From Saccharospirillum alexandrii (GTDB lineage: Bacteria; Pseudomonadota; Gammaproteobacteria; Pseudomonadales; Natronospirillaceae), in assembly GCF_004000275.1 (NCBI RefSeq), contig NZ_RCIP01000004.1, positions 186,001-250,000 of the forward strand: a DNA stretch of 64,000 nucleotides, read 5' to 3'. Under the pieces are notes generated by a model. The model did not search any database. It had not been told where the DNA came from and saw only the letters and a program-made list of their open reading frames with translations. Positions 26,688-36,728 of this stretch are shown piece by piece (position 1 is the first letter of the stretch; each line of letters begins with the position of its first letter). A program made the position numbers and the translations under genes.

Positions 26688-28208
26688 ATGGCACAGATTA
26701 CCGGGGTGACTCTGCCCGTAACAACGGCAGACTGGGGCAGTCCGGCATCCGGTGTCCGCCCGGAACCGGCGTTGCAGCATGAACCGGAGAGTAAAAACCG
26801 CATAACGCTCGCCAGCGGCGATCCCTCGCGATCAAACGAAGACACCACGCCGCTGGTGATGGCCCGGCCAGCGCCCGTCGCGGCGACTTTGGATATCAGC
26901 CCGGCGTCCTCATCGTCCGGTTGGGACCAGTCGCTGGGTCAGGCCCTGAGCGACATCGATGACCCTGAAAGCTGGTCGATGCTGGCACATGGCCCCGGCT
27001 TGCTGGCAGGCCATGAAAGCACGACGCAGCATGCCGAATCCCGGTTGCAATCCGGTCAGGCCATTGACCGTTTCCAGCTCCAAGAACCGCCTAACCCGCT
27101 CGGTAAAATGAGGTTTTCAGCCACTCTAGAAAGCGGCGCCAAAGTCACTTTTGAGGTAACCGCGAACCAGGGCCATGGCCAAAGCAGGGGTAGCTCCCTG
27201 GCGTATCGGTCCATCGATGTCAGTTACGCTTCGGATAGCGAACTGACCGAAGCGGAACAGGAAGCACTGACGCAGTTCAGCCAAGGGCTTGGCCAATTTG
27301 CCCGCGATTTTGCCCGTAACCGGTCGCCGGATGTTGCCTTATTGAACCTGACCGATTCACCCCTGCTAACCAGCATTAAACTGAGCATGCAAATCGGCAA
27401 AGACTCAATGGCGCTGTCGTATCAAACCGATGCCGATAACCGTCAGTTGGATCTGAGGTGGAATGGACGGTCCTTGTCGATGTCGGTCGACAGCGATGGG
27501 TTTGCAGGCAATGCCTCGGCCGAGGCGTTAAATGATGTTCGTCGAACCATTACCGAGTCGCTCAGTAAAGCCAAAGCCAGCGAAGATGACCAGAGCGTTC
27601 TGCTACAGGCATTGTCGTTGTTTGGCGGATTGCCCGATGCATCTGATGCGGTGCCGTCTGTCCCCGAGGGCGGAGAAGCCCTGCTGACCGGCTTGCCGGA
27701 TTACACCATCCGCTTCAACGGTGTTGCAGAAGCCCCCGAGGGATTGAAATACAACGAACACTTTCAGAAATACAGCGGCGTGCGATCCTTCGAATTGAGC
27801 CAGTCCACGAAAGTCACTGAAAAAGACGGGCGCCTGTTGATCGATCAAACCCAGTTAATGGCGCTCGATGCCGCCTATTTTACCGCCTTGCCACACCTTG
27901 AACGACCGGATTTCAACTACGAAAACTTCAACTGGACGGTCATCAAAGAGCACCACGAAATCACGACCCAGCAAGTCTGGGAAGACAACAAACTGGCATC
28001 CGCTCAGATGTGGCGGTCTTCCCAGAGTTCGCAGATCACAGAAACCTGGAGTGAAGGCGAGCAGATCGACCGGGCAGCAAACCGCATCGACCGGCAACAG
28101 CTGGATGACCTTGCCGACTGGGTCGATGCCCGGCGCAAGGGTGATCAGGGCTCAAAGGGTGAGCCCGATCCGTCAGTGTTTAACGTTACACACCAGTGGC
28201 TTCATTGA
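26688..28208 (+). CDS. Conserved hypothetical protein, long and soluble
   Basis: A 506-residue protein of unknown family. The first 120 residues are low complexity (Ser, Pro, Asp-rich) and probably disordered. Residues about 140-240 form a globular block with FEVTANQGHGQ and LTEAEQEALTQFSQGLGQFARDFA, which is helical. The C-terminal 150 residues include EKDGRLLIDQTQ and a charged helical tail. There is no signal peptide or TM helix. ATG 26688 has GGAGGGAAG upstream. The 3' end overlaps the convergent MFS gene by 23 bases. Confidence 0.7.
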   Translation: MAQITGVTLPVTTADWGSPASGVRPEPALQHEPESKNRITLASGDPSRSNEDTTPLVMARPAPVAATLDISPASSSSGWDQSLGQALSDIDDPESWSMLAHGPGLLAGHESTTQHAESRLQSGQAIDRFQLQEPPNPLGKMRFSATLESGAKVTFEVTANQGHGQSRGSSLAYRSIDVSYASDSELTEAEQEALTQFSQGLGQFARDFARNRSPDVALLNLTDSPLLTSIKLSMQIGKDSMALSYQTDADNRQLDLRWNGRSLSMSVDSDGFAGNASAEALNDVRRTITESLSKAKASEDDQSVLLQALSLFGGLPDASDAVPSVPEGGEALLTGLPDYTIRFNGVAEAPEGLKYNEHFQKYSGVRSFELSQSTKVTEKDGRLLIDQTQLMALDAAYFTALPHLERPDFNYENFNWTVIKEHHEITTQQVWEDNKLASAQMWRSSQSSQITETWSEGEQIDRAANRIDRQQLDDLADWVDARRKGDQGSKGEPDPSVFNVTHQWLH

Positions 28209-29646
28209 CCGTCTTTTGCGACCGGCGCCGTTCACTCAGCACGTGGTGACGCAGCCAGAAAGTAGTGGCCAGACCCAGCAGCCCTAGGCCAAAGGCAAAC
28301 CAGAACGCCAGATGAATGCCAGCGGCGATGGCGGCGGCTGAATCCGGGTTATCAAACAGAGCGGCGCGGCCGCTGAGCACGGTGATCAGTAGCGCCGTGC
28401 CAATGGATGCGCCGACCATGCGCAGGGTGTTGTTCATGGCTGCGGCGTGCGCGATCAGCGGAACCGGCAATGAATTTATGCCGGCGGTGATCAGGGGCAT
28501 CATCAACAGGGTAGCGCCCAACATTTGCAGTACCGAGGCAGTAACCAGCCAAAGGGTGTGGCCGTTATCCGGCATGGTGGCGAGAATGAACATGCCGATC
28601 GAGAGCGAGATGAAACCGGTAATGGCCAGAATCTGAATGCCGAACCGGTCGAACAAGCGGCCGGCCAGCGGTGAAATAATGCCCATCAGTACGGCACCCG
28701 GAAGCAGAATCAGGCCGGCGTCGAGCGCGGTCATGCCGCGCACATTTTGTACGTAGAGCGGAATCATGGTCTGGGTGCCAATCAGCAAGGTGAACACCAG
28801 TACCGACAAAAAGGTGGTGACAGTAAAGGTGTGGGAGGTAAACACCTTGAAGTCGAGCAACGGTTGCTCAAGACCCTGTTGCCGGTGAATAAACGCCACC
28901 AGCGATACCACGCCCACCAGCAAGCTGAGTAATACACTGGCGCTGTCCCAACCGGCCGACCCGGCCATGCTAAAACCGAACAACAATCCACCCCAGCCAA
29001 GACTCGACAGCACGACCGACAGCGAATCGATGCGGCTGGCGCGCTGGCGGGTGACGTTTTTCATAAACAGCAGCGCTGCCAGAATCACCAGCAAGGCAAT
29101 GGGCAGCAGCAGTACAAACAGGTAACGCCAGGAAAACTGATCCACCACCCAGCCTGACAATGCCGGGCCAAGGGCCGGGGCGAATGCGATGACCAGGCCT
29201 ACCAGTCCCATCGCTGCACCGCGTTTCTCGATCGGGAACATGATCATGATCAGCGTCTGAATCATCGGCATGATGATGCCCGCGGCCGCGCCCTGAATGA
29301 TGCGCGCAATCAGCAACATGGTGAATGTCTGAGCGACTGCACCGATCAGGGTGCCCAGGGTGAACAGCAGCAAGGCGGCAATGAACAGGGTGCGACTTGA
29401 GTACTTGTCCATCAGAGCGGCGGTAACCGGAATCAGCAGACCGCTGGCGAGCATAAAGGCGGTGGTCACCCACTGCGCCAGGCTGGGGTCGGCGGCAAAG
29501 TCCTTCATGATCGGCGGAATGGCGACCAGCATCAGCGTCTGGTTAAGCACCGAGACGAAGGCGCCAGCGATCAGTATGACGACAATCAGCGTCCGGTTGT
29601 AGGCGGGTATATCATCGCTGTTTGCTTGTGTTGTGTGTGCGGTCAT
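28186..29646 (-). CDS. DHA2 family MFS multidrug transporter (14 TM)
   Basis: A 486-residue exporter with about 14 helices. Motif A-like sequence follows TM2 (DKYSSRTLFIAALLLFTLG). A family-typical motif C stretch GLVIAFAPALGPALSGWVVD lies in TM5. It resembles the EmrB/QacA group of proton-driven drug exporters. No EmrA membrane-fusion gene is adjacent. The MarR-type regulator gene lies 45 bp upstream on the same strand, so the two are probably co-transcribed and self-regulated. Confidence 0.9.
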   Translation of the reverse strand: MTAHTTQANSDDIPAYNRTLIVVILIAGAFVSVLNQTLMLVAIPPIMKDFAADPSLAQWVTTAFMLASGLLIPVTAALMDKYSSRTLFIAALLLFTLGTLIGAVAQTFTMLLIARIIQGAAAGIIMPMIQTLIMIMFPIEKRGAAMGLVGLVIAFAPALGPALSGWVVDQFSWRYLFVLLLPIALLVILAALLFMKNVTRQRASRIDSLSVVLSSLGWGGLLFGFSMAGSAGWDSASVLLSLLVGVVSLVAFIHRQQGLEQPLLDFKVFTSHTFTVTTFLSVLVFTLLIGTQTMIPLYVQNVRGMTALDAGLILLPGAVLMGIISPLAGRLFDRFGIQILAITGFISLSIGMFILATMPDNGHTLWLVTASVLQMLGATLLMMPLITAGINSLPVPLIAHAAAMNNTLRMVGASIGTALLITVLSGRAALFDNPDSAAAIAAGIHLAFWFAFGLGLLGLATTFWLRHHVLSERRRSQKTVNEATGV

Positions 29647-29691
29647 CGGGTGTCCATATTGTTAACGGTTGCAGCCAGGGTTTCAGGCTAC

Positions 29692-30165
29692 TCAGGCTGT
29701 TTCGTTTGCGGCACTCAGTTTGCTGGCCAGCCGGTCGATCACTGACAGGCAGGTGTCGATATCGGCCGGGTCAATGCCCTCGAAGATCTCTTCGCGAACG
29801 CTTTCCACCACGGCTTTAATGCGTTCCAGAGAGGGTTTGGCACGCGGGGTCAGATGAATCGATTTACAGCGTTTGTCGCCGTTCTGTGACCGCCGCTCGA
29901 CCAGACGTTCGTTTTCCAGCCAATCCAGGCTGCGCACCAGCGTCGGCCCCTGAACGCCCAGTAATTCAGCCAGTTCTTTCTGATGCATCGCATGCTCGGC
30001 TTTGTGCAGGGCCAGCAACAGGCGCCAGCGCGATTCGGTCAGGCCGTGTGGTGACAGACGACGGTCTACTTCAGCCCGCCACAGCCGGGCTGTTTGCCCC
30101 AGGCGATACCCCAGTCTTTCGCGGTTGTGTTTGAGATCGGTCATCAGCGACAACGGTTTCAACAT
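29692..30165 (-). CDS. MarR family transcriptional regulator
   Basis: A 157-residue winged-helix protein with the MarR core: ESRWRLLLALHKAEHAMHQKELAELLGVQGPTLVRSLDWLENERLVERR and the wing SQNGDKRCKSIHLTPRA. SlyA/EmrR-like members sense small aromatic compounds. It precedes the MFS pump gene, and an upstream palindrome near 30200 is a likely operator, so it probably represses its own operon. Confidence 0.9.
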   Translation of the reverse strand: MLKPLSLMTDLKHNRERLGYRLGQTARLWRAEVDRRLSPHGLTESRWRLLLALHKAEHAMHQKELAELLGVQGPTLVRSLDWLENERLVERRSQNGDKRCKSIHLTPRAKPSLERIKAVVESVREEIFEGIDPADIDTCLSVIDRLASKLSAANETA

Positions 30166-30187
30166 GAGGGGCCATCATACGCCCATT

Positions 30188-30210
30188 TAGATAGATAGCT
30201 ACCTATCTAT
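30188..30210. promoter_or_regulatory. Probable MarR operator
   Basis: A near-perfect palindrome ATAGATAGCTACCTATCTAT (30191-30210, one mismatched pair) just 23 bp upstream of the marR-type start. AT-rich dyads of about 20 bp at this position are typical MarR-family sites. Confidence 0.75.
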
Positions 30211-30420
30211 TACAGCAAAGTGTTACCACGCCGCGCTTCTCACCCGGTGTTACACCCCGTTGGACTCTTTTATTTCAATTGTTTCAGCCCGCACCGCCTG
30301 CCTGAAATATTTCATTAGTCTGGCTCCGTAGAGTGACTCGTTAAGGCGGCCAACCCCTGGCTGGCCTGAGCAACGATCGCAACGGATCACTCAATTAAAA
30401 ACAACAAGAGGCAGGACAAC

Positions 30421-31440
30421 ATGAAGGCATCACTCAAAACACTGACCCTGGCCATGGGCCTGAGCGTCGCGTCCGGCGCGGCCATGGCCGACGACATCCT
30501 GATCGGCCTGATCACCAAGACCAACACCAACCCCTTCTTCGTTAAAATGAAGGAAGGCGCCGAGGCACAGGCTGCACAGCATGGCAACGTTGAACTGCGC
30601 TCCTTCGCTGGCCGGTTCGATGGCGATAACGACTCTCAGGTGCAGGCCATTGAGAACCTGATCTCGGCCGGTGCCAAGGGCATTCTGATTACTCCGAATG
30701 ATTCAGAAGCCATCGTACCGGCGGTACAGCAAGCCCGTGACGCCGGTATCGTGGTCATCGCGCTGGATACGCCGCTGTCGCCTGCCAACTCAGCCGACGC
30801 AACCTTTGCGACTGACAACTTCAAGGCCGGCGAACTGATTGGCCAGTGGGCCCGTGCGCAGGCCGGTGATTCGGACGACGCCAAAATCGCCCTGTTGGAT
30901 TTGAATTCCTCTGAAATCTCCGTCGATGTTGCGCGCAACCAGGGCTTTTTGCAGGGCTTCGGCATCGATCTGAACGACCCGCAAGACATCGGCGATGAAG
31001 ACGACGACCGCATTGTTGGCAACGACGTCACCCAGGGTTCCGAGGAAGGCGGCCGCCGAGCGATGGAAAACCTGCTGCAACGCGACCCGAGTTTGAACCT
31101 GGTGTACACCATCAACGAACCGGCGGCGGCCGGTGCCTATGAAGCGCTGAAAGCCGTCGGCCTTGCCGATCAGGTGAAGATCGTATCGGTCGATGGCGGT
31201 TGCCCGGGTGTCGAAAACGTCGCAGCCGGTGTGATCGGCGCTACCTCCATGCAGTTTCCGCTGAAAATGGCCTCCCTGGGTGTGGATGCGATTGTCACCT
31301 ACGCCGAAAGCGGCGTGAAACCGGGCGCGACGCCGGGGCTCGATTTCTTCAACACCGGTGTGACCCTGGTGACCGATCAGCCGGTTGACGGCATCGATTC
31401 CATCTCGTCCGAAGACGCACTGACCCAGTGCTGGGGCTGA
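30421..31440 (+). CDS. frcB: Sugar ABC transporter substrate-binding protein (fructose, FrcB-like)
   Basis: A 339-residue periplasmic protein with a signal peptide cut after AAMA (residue about 23). [25 protein letters not shown] and [19 protein letters not shown] match the FrcB branch of the ribose/fructose binding family. [14 protein letters not shown] contributes to the sugar site. It heads an operon with a permease and an ATPase. A fructokinase gene lies 16 kb away at 47270. The substrate assignment is from family similarity. Confidence 0.88.
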   Translation: MKASLKTLTLAMGLSVASGAAMADDILIGLITKTNTNPFFVKMKEGAEAQAAQHGNVELRSFAGRFDGDNDSQVQAIENLISAGAKGILITPNDSEAIVPAVQQARDAGIVVIALDTPLSPANSADATFATDNFKAGELIGQWARAQAGDSDDAKIALLDLNSSEISVDVARNQGFLQGFGIDLNDPQDIGDEDDDRIVGNDVTQGSEEGGRRAMENLLQRDPSLNLVYTINEPAAAGAYEALKAVGLADQVKIVSVDGGCPGVENVAAGVIGATSMQFPLKMASLGVDAIVTYAESGVKPGATPGLDFFNTGVTLVTDQPVDGIDSISSEDALTQCWG

Positions 31441-31521
31441 TGCCGGCCGGCGCAGCATTCATGAAATAAACCGCGCAGACCGCGTCGTCGCACCCCGATG
31501 GCGCGGTCGCCGGGAGGCGTT

Positions 31522-32616
31522 ATGACTGAACACACCAACCAAGGCTCCCAGCCACCCAGCTCTCAGGCCGACCACGAACGGGTTACCGAATCGGTGGGTG
31601 GCTCCATTGCGATGCGCAGCGACGAAGTGCTCGACTGGCCGCGGCGCATCCACCGCTTCTTCCACGCCAACCCCACGGCGGCGCCGGCCATTGTGCTGAT
31701 CGCCGCGGTACTGGCGTTTTCCCTGATCGCCGGGGAGCGTTTTCTGACGCCCTTTAACCTCTCGCTGGTGCTGCAACAGGTCACCATCATCGGTGCGCTG
31801 GGCGTGGCCCAAACCCTGATCATCATGACCATGGGCATCGACCTGAGTGTGGGCGCCATCATGGTGTTGTCGAGTGTGGTCATGGGCCGGCTGGCGGTCG
31901 ATTTCGGCTTGCCGCCGTCGATGGCGCTGGTGCTCGGCCTGGTGTGCGGTGCCGCGTGCGGGGCCATCAACGGCACGCTGGTGACGCGCATTAAACTGCC
32001 GCCCTTTATTGTGACGCTGGGCACCTGGAACATCTTTTTCTCGCTGAATCTCTGGTATTCCAATAGCCAGACCATTCGCTCGCAAGACATCGAATCCATT
32101 GCGCCCCTACTGCAGTGGGCCGGTAACTCTTTCACCCTGTTTGGTGCGCGCATCACCTTCGGCTCGCTGATGATGATCGCCCTGGTCGGGCTGGTCTGGT
32201 ATGCCCTGAACTGGACGGCCTGGGGGCGGCACGTCTACGCCACCGGCGACGACAAAGACGCCGCTGAACTGGCGGGCATTCGCACCCAGCGCGTGCTGAT
32301 GTCGGTCTACATCGTCGCTGGAGTGATCTGTGGTCTGGCCGCCTGGCTGATGATCGGTCGCATCGGGTCGGTCAGCCCGCAGGTGGGTACCATGTCGAAC
32401 CTCGACAGCATTACTGCGGTGGTGATTGGTGGCACCTCCCTGTTTGGCGGGCGCGGTTCCATCGTCGGCACGCTGATTGGCGCTTTGGTGGTGGGCATAT
32501 TTCGCAATGGCCTGGCGCTGGCCGGGGTCGATGTGCTCTGGCAGGAATTCACCGTCGGCCTGCTGATTCTGGTGGCCGTGGGCATCGATCAATGGATACG
32601 GAGGGCTTCCGCATGA
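31522..32616 (+). CDS. frcC: Sugar ABC transporter permease (FrcC-like)
   Basis: A 364-residue permease of the RbsC/FrcC type with about ten helices. The family motifs LGVAQTLIIMTMGIDLSVGA and GAINGTLVTRIKLPPFIVTLGT are present, as is GRGSIVGTLIGALVVGI near the C-terminus. The N-terminal 60 residues are polar and cytoplasmic. ATG 31522 has GGGAGG upstream. Its stop overlaps the ATPase start (ATGA). Confidence 0.9.
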   Translation: MTEHTNQGSQPPSSQADHERVTESVGGSIAMRSDEVLDWPRRIHRFFHANPTAAPAIVLIAAVLAFSLIAGERFLTPFNLSLVLQQVTIIGALGVAQTLIIMTMGIDLSVGAIMVLSSVVMGRLAVDFGLPPSMALVLGLVCGAACGAINGTLVTRIKLPPFIVTLGTWNIFFSLNLWYSNSQTIRSQDIESIAPLLQWAGNSFTLFGARITFGSLMMIALVGLVWYALNWTAWGRHVYATGDDKDAAELAGIRTQRVLMSVYIVAGVICGLAAWLMIGRIGSVSPQVGTMSNLDSITAVVIGGTSLFGGRGSIVGTLIGALVVGIFRNGLALAGVDVLWQEFTVGLLILVAVGIDQWIRRASA

Positions 32617-33386
32617 GTCAGCAAACCCCGGTTTTACAGGCCAAGGGCCTGATCAAACGCTTCGGTCGGGTGACTGCGCTCGATGGCGCCGACTTCGAAC
32701 TCTACCCCGGCGAAGTGCTGGCGGTGATCGGCGATAACGGCGCCGGCAAGTCATCGCTGATCAAGGCGCTCTCCGGCGCTCTGGTGCCGGATGCCGGTGA
32801 AATCCGCATGAACGGCGAGCTCGTTCAGTTCAAAAACCCGATGCACGCGCGCAGCCTGGGGATTGAAACGGTTTATCAGACGCTGGCGGTCTCCCCCGCG
32901 CTGGGCATTGCCGACAACCTTTTTCTCGGTCGCGAACTGCGCAAGCCGGGCATACTGGGGTCGGTGTTTCGCATGCTCGATAAAGCCGAGATGCGCCGCC
33001 AGGCCACAGAACAGTTGAGCCAACTGGGCCTGCTGACCATTCAAAACATCAACCAGGCTGTGGAGACACTTTCGGGCGGTCAGCGTCAGGGCGTGGCGGT
33101 AGCGCGATCGGCCGCCTTTGGCAGCCAGGTGGTGATTCTCGATGAGCCGACGGCGGCGCTGGGCGTGAAGGAATCGCGACGGGTGCTGAACCTGATTCGC
33201 GATGTGCGCGATCGGGGTTTGCCTGTGGTGCTGATCAGCCATAACATGCCGCATGTGTTTGAAGTGGCCGACCGCATTCACATTCACCGTCTGGGCAAAC
33301 GCGCCGCCGTGATCACACCGGATAGCCACAGCATGGCCGATGCCGTGGGCATCATGACCGGTGCCGTAGAAGTCGATGCCGCCTGA
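32613..33386 (+). CDS. frcA: Sugar ABC transporter ATP-binding protein (FrcA-like)
   Basis: A 257-residue single-domain ATPase: Walker A GDNGAGKSS, signature LSGGQRQGVAVARS, Walker B VVILDEPTAALG and the switch His in LISHNMPHVFEVADR. RbsA-type proteins carry two such domains; FrcA carries one, as here. It is translationally coupled to frcC. Confidence 0.9.
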   Translation: MSQQTPVLQAKGLIKRFGRVTALDGADFELYPGEVLAVIGDNGAGKSSLIKALSGALVPDAGEIRMNGELVQFKNPMHARSLGIETVYQTLAVSPALGIADNLFLGRELRKPGILGSVFRMLDKAEMRRQATEQLSQLGLLTIQNINQAVETLSGGQRQGVAVARSAAFGSQVVILDEPTAALGVKESRRVLNLIRDVRDRGLPVVLISHNMPHVFEVADRIHIHRLGKRAAVITPDSHSMADAVGIMTGAVEVDAA

Positions 33387-33420
33387 GGGCGGCTTACCCA
33401 CCCGCCATGAGGAGTAAGAA

Positions 33421-34344
33421 ATGAAACGCACGCTGGTTACGGTGCTGTGCCTCACGAGCTTCTGGCTGGCGGGTGCCTCGGCGGTTCGGGCCGATACCTT
33501 GCGGGTGGGCGTCAGCCTGGCGGATTTGGGTAACCCCTTTTTCTACGCCCTGGCGCAGCACCTGCAAGATGCCGCGAACGAACAATCGTCGCAACCGGTC
33601 GAGATGACGGTGGTCTCCAGCGCTTATGATCTGCAGCGTCAGCAGGCGCAGATTCAGCGGTTTATTGATGACCGGGTCGATATTATTTTGCTGTCAGCGG
33701 CCGATTCCATGGGCATCGAGCCGGCTATTCACCAGGCTCGCCAGGCAGGCATTACCGTAACGGCTGTCGACATCGATGCTCAGGGCGCGGACCTGAGTGT
33801 CACCACCGATAACGTTCAGGCGGGCATGGTGGCGTGCCGGTATCTGGCCGAGCGCATGGGCAACAAGGGTGATCTGGGTATCATCAACGGCGCCAGTGTT
33901 TCGTCGGTCACCGATCGGGTGGCCGGGTGCCGGGCCGTCCTGCAGGATTACCCCGAGATCCGCCTGGTCAGCGACCGGTTCAATGCCGGTGGCACCTTCG
34001 GTGGCGGGCTGGAAGCCATGACGTTTTTGTTGAGCCAGCACCCGGGCATCAACGGCGTTTTCGCCATTAACGACCCCAGCGCCCTGGGCGCTGCCGAAGC
34101 GGCCACGTTGGCGGGGCGAAACGGTATTCTGATCACCTCGGTCGATGGCTCCAGCGAAGTACTGGCAGCCCTGGCCGGCAACCACCCGAACCTGATTGGC
34201 ACGGCGGCACAGTCTCCCGAAGAGATGGCGCGAAGGGCAATGGAAGTGAGCCTGGCGCACCGGGAAAACCGGTTGCAAAGCCCGCGCAGTATCCGGATTC
34301 CAACGCATTTGATCAGTCGGGAAACCCTGTCGGAAATACCCTGA
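33421..34344 (+). CDS. Second periplasmic sugar-binding protein in the frc operon (RbsB-like)
   Basis: A 307-residue protein with a signal peptide ending about ASAVRA. It has the type I periplasmic fold of RbsB: LRVGVSLADLGNPFFYALAQHLQDAA, FIDDRVDIILLSAADS and GVFAINDPSALGAAEA. It follows the ATPase gene by 34 bp and has its own GGAGTAAG ribosome site. It is clearly diverged from the first binding protein. It may widen substrate range or feed a sensor. Confidence 0.85.
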   Translation: MKRTLVTVLCLTSFWLAGASAVRADTLRVGVSLADLGNPFFYALAQHLQDAANEQSSQPVEMTVVSSAYDLQRQQAQIQRFIDDRVDIILLSAADSMGIEPAIHQARQAGITVTAVDIDAQGADLSVTTDNVQAGMVACRYLAERMGNKGDLGIINGASVSSVTDRVAGCRAVLQDYPEIRLVSDRFNAGGTFGGGLEAMTFLLSQHPGINGVFAINDPSALGAAEAATLAGRNGILITSVDGSSEVLAALAGNHPNLIGTAAQSPEEMARRAMEVSLAHRENRLQSPRSIRIPTHLISRETLSEIP

Positions 34345-34445
34345 CTCCGTCCTCCCAAAGAACGGCATTCCAGAGGAATTAATCGGTTTACAGTATTCGA
34401 ACATGAACAGCGATTCATGTTTTCTGTTCTGGGCAGTCTCTTAAT

Positions 34446-34464
34446 AACTCCCCCTGGGGGAGTT
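34446..34464. promoter_or_regulatory. Perfect 19-bp palindrome upstream of the PHB-oligomer hydrolase gene
   Basis: AACTCCCCC-T-GGGGGAGTT, nine exact base pairs about one central base. It is 68 bp before the start of the downstream gene and 102 bp after the binding-protein stop. The very short loop favours a protein-binding site over a terminator, and no T-run follows. Confidence 0.5.
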
Positions 34465-34531
34465 GTTCAGAGGCTCCCTGTTGTATCGAACAGCACCACG
34501 AAACGAATACAAACCGATGGGAATCCTCAGC

Positions 34532-36676
34532 ATGAAAACAACAATGAAAGGTCTGAGCCTGATGGCCGCCAGTGGGTTACTGGTGGCATTGGGAGGTTGT
34601 AACGACGACAGCAAAAACCCACCCGATACAACGAATCCGCCAGCGCTGAATGCGCTGCCGGCGGCGATCAGCGGTACCGTCATACAGCGCAGTTACGACG
34701 GTGTCAGCAATGACTTGCTAACCGCAGGCCTCGGTGCCGATGGTTTGGGAAGCGTGACCGCTCCGGCTATTGCCGATGCCTTGAACCCGACGGTCGATGA
34801 GCTGCGCAAGCGCGCCATTCATGGCAACTACCGGGCCCTGGTGCCAACCGGTGCCGGCAGCGGCTATGGTGAATTCTTCGGGCCAACAGTGGGAACCACC
34901 AGCTCAACGGGCATGATCGCCGGTGAAGAATGGCTGGCCCAGGCAGATCTGGAAAGCGGCACCCGGGTAACAGTAATGGTACAGGTGCCAGAGAGCTTTG
35001 ACGCCGACAATGCCTGCATGGTAACCGCGCCCAGCTCCGGTTCGCGTGGCATCTATGGTGCCATCGGCACGGCCGGTGAATGGGGCCTGAAGCGCGGCTG
35101 CGCCGTGGTTTATACCGATAAAGGCACCGGCACCGGTGCGCATAACCTGACTGAAAACCGAACCCAGAACCTTGAAGGCCAACTGGTTTCCGCGGGCGAC
35201 GCCGCTGCGTTGTTCCAGGCCGACTTGACCGACCAGGAACGCACTGATTTTCTGGCCGACACACCAGACCGCTTTGCGTTCAAGCACGCCCACTCAGAGC
35301 AAAACCCCGAAGCCAGTTGGGGCGCCAGTGTTCTGGAGTCTGTGCGGTTCGGTTTCTACGTCATCAATGAATTGCACGGCAGCGAGAACGACAGAGATCA
35401 GAAACTCGTTACCCTGAAGCCCGCTAATACACTGGTCATTGCCTCCAGTGTGTCCAACGGCGGCGGTGCTTCTGTACTGGCAGCCGAGCAGGATACCGAA
35501 GGGCTGATCGATGGCGTGGCAGTGTCCGAGCCCAATGTGAACCCCGAAGCTTCCGGCAGTTTCAGTATTCAACAGGGCAGCGCGGCCGCCATTACCGAAC
35601 ACAGCCGCAGCCTGCTCGATTACACCACGGCACTGGCGGTGTATCAGGGTTGCGCCAACCTGGCCCCCAGCATTCGCGACAGTGCGCCCCTGAATGCTTT
35701 TTTCAACGACTTCGACATTAACGAAAATACCTGTTCAGCCCTGGCCGCCAAGGGTCTGGTTTCCGGTGCCGATGTGGACGCCCGGGCCGAGCATGCGCTG
35801 TCGATCCTGAACGATGAATTTGCCTTTCAGGCCGAACAGAACCTGGTGCAGCCGGGTAACTACGGCATCAATGTACCGCAAGGTATTGCTGTGACGTACG
35901 CCAATGCCTACGGCCAGTTCAGCGTGGCAGATAACCTCTGTGGTTTCAGTTTCGGCGCAACCAGCGCAAACGAGTCGGGTGTGTTGAGTGAAGCACATGA
36001 GCGGGTCCTCTTTGCCAGCAGCAACGGCATTCCACCGACCGGCGGTGTCAATGTTATCTACAACGATGCCGCTGGCGTTCCCACCCTGATGAGCGCCGCG
36101 ACGTCGCCCAGCAGCAGCTTGCAGGACTACGCACTCGACGGCTTCCTGTGCCTGCGCGGGCTTGCAACCGGGGTTGATCCGGAGACTGGCGATGAGTTGA
36201 CGGGCGAGGCGTTGGCGCAATCGGAGCGGGTTCAGGCGGGTATTGAAGCGATACGGGCAAGCGGTAATCTGCAGGGTAAGCCAGCGGTATTTGTCACCCC
36301 GCGCAACGATCAGATACTGCCGATCAACCACACCTCACGGCCCTACTACGCGCTGAACCAGACAATAGAAGGCGATGCCAGCCAGTTGCATTACTATGAG
36401 GTACTAAACGCCCAGCATCTGGACATTTTGAACGACTTTGCGGGCTTTAATGAGCGCTACATTCCGATGCATCATTATTTGTTCGAAGCGCTGGATCTGA
36501 TGTACGCCCATCTCGATGAAGGCACAGCGTTGCCGCCGAGCCAGGTGGTTAGAACCACACCCCGTGGCGCCGGTGCCCCCGCGATTACAGCGGCAAACCT
36601 GCCGGATATCGCAGCCGAGCCGGCAGTTGCAGACCGCATCGAATTCGACGCTTCGGTGCTGTCCATTCCGGACTGA
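34532..36676 (+). CDS. D-(-)-3-hydroxybutyrate oligomer hydrolase, lipoprotein
   Basis: A 714-residue enzyme of the 3HB-oligomer hydrolase family (PF10605-type), which cleaves oligomers released from polyhydroxybutyrate. [27 protein letters not shown] and [19 protein letters not shown], holding the probable nucleophile Ser in SVSNGG, are the recognisable blocks. Late His residues lie near [10 protein letters not shown]. The N-terminus carries a lipobox (LVALGGC), so it is tethered to a membrane, unlike cytoplasmic homologues. ATG 34532 is preferred; ATG 34517 is also in frame. No polymer synthase gene is nearby. Confidence 0.88.
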   Translation: MKTTMKGLSLMAASGLLVALGGCNDDSKNPPDTTNPPALNALPAAISGTVIQRSYDGVSNDLLTAGLGADGLGSVTAPAIADALNPTVDELRKRAIHGNYRALVPTGAGSGYGEFFGPTVGTTSSTGMIAGEEWLAQADLESGTRVTVMVQVPESFDADNACMVTAPSSGSRGIYGAIGTAGEWGLKRGCAVVYTDKGTGTGAHNLTENRTQNLEGQLVSAGDAAALFQADLTDQERTDFLADTPDRFAFKHAHSEQNPEASWGASVLESVRFGFYVINELHGSENDRDQKLVTLKPANTLVIASSVSNGGGASVLAAEQDTEGLIDGVAVSEPNVNPEASGSFSIQQGSAAAITEHSRSLLDYTTALAVYQGCANLAPSIRDSAPLNAFFNDFDINENTCSALAAKGLVSGADVDARAEHALSILNDEFAFQAEQNLVQPGNYGINVPQGIAVTYANAYGQFSVADNLCGFSFGATSANESGVLSEAHERVLFASSNGIPPTGGVNVIYNDAAGVPTLMSAATSPSSSLQDYALDGFLCLRGLATGVDPETGDELTGEALAQSERVQAGIEAIRASGNLQGKPAVFVTPRNDQILPINHTSRPYYALNQTIEGDASQLHYYEVLNAQHLDILNDFAGFNERYIPMHHYLFEALDLMYAHLDEGTALPPSQVVRTTPRGAGAPAITAANLPDIAAEPAVADRIEFDASVLSIPD

Positions 36677-36687
36677 GTCGCGCTAGC

Positions 36688-36726
36688 GCTGCCCCGCCAT
36701 TCCGTCATGACGGAGGGTTGGGCAGC
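36688..36726. terminator. Nested hairpin between convergent genes
   Basis: Outer arms GCTGCCC (36688-36694) and GGGCAGC (36720-36726) enclose an inner palindrome CCGTCATGACGG. It fills the gap between the hydrolase stop and the convergent gene's stop and could end transcription from both sides. A T-run is lacking. Confidence 0.55.
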
Positions 36727-36728
36727 CT

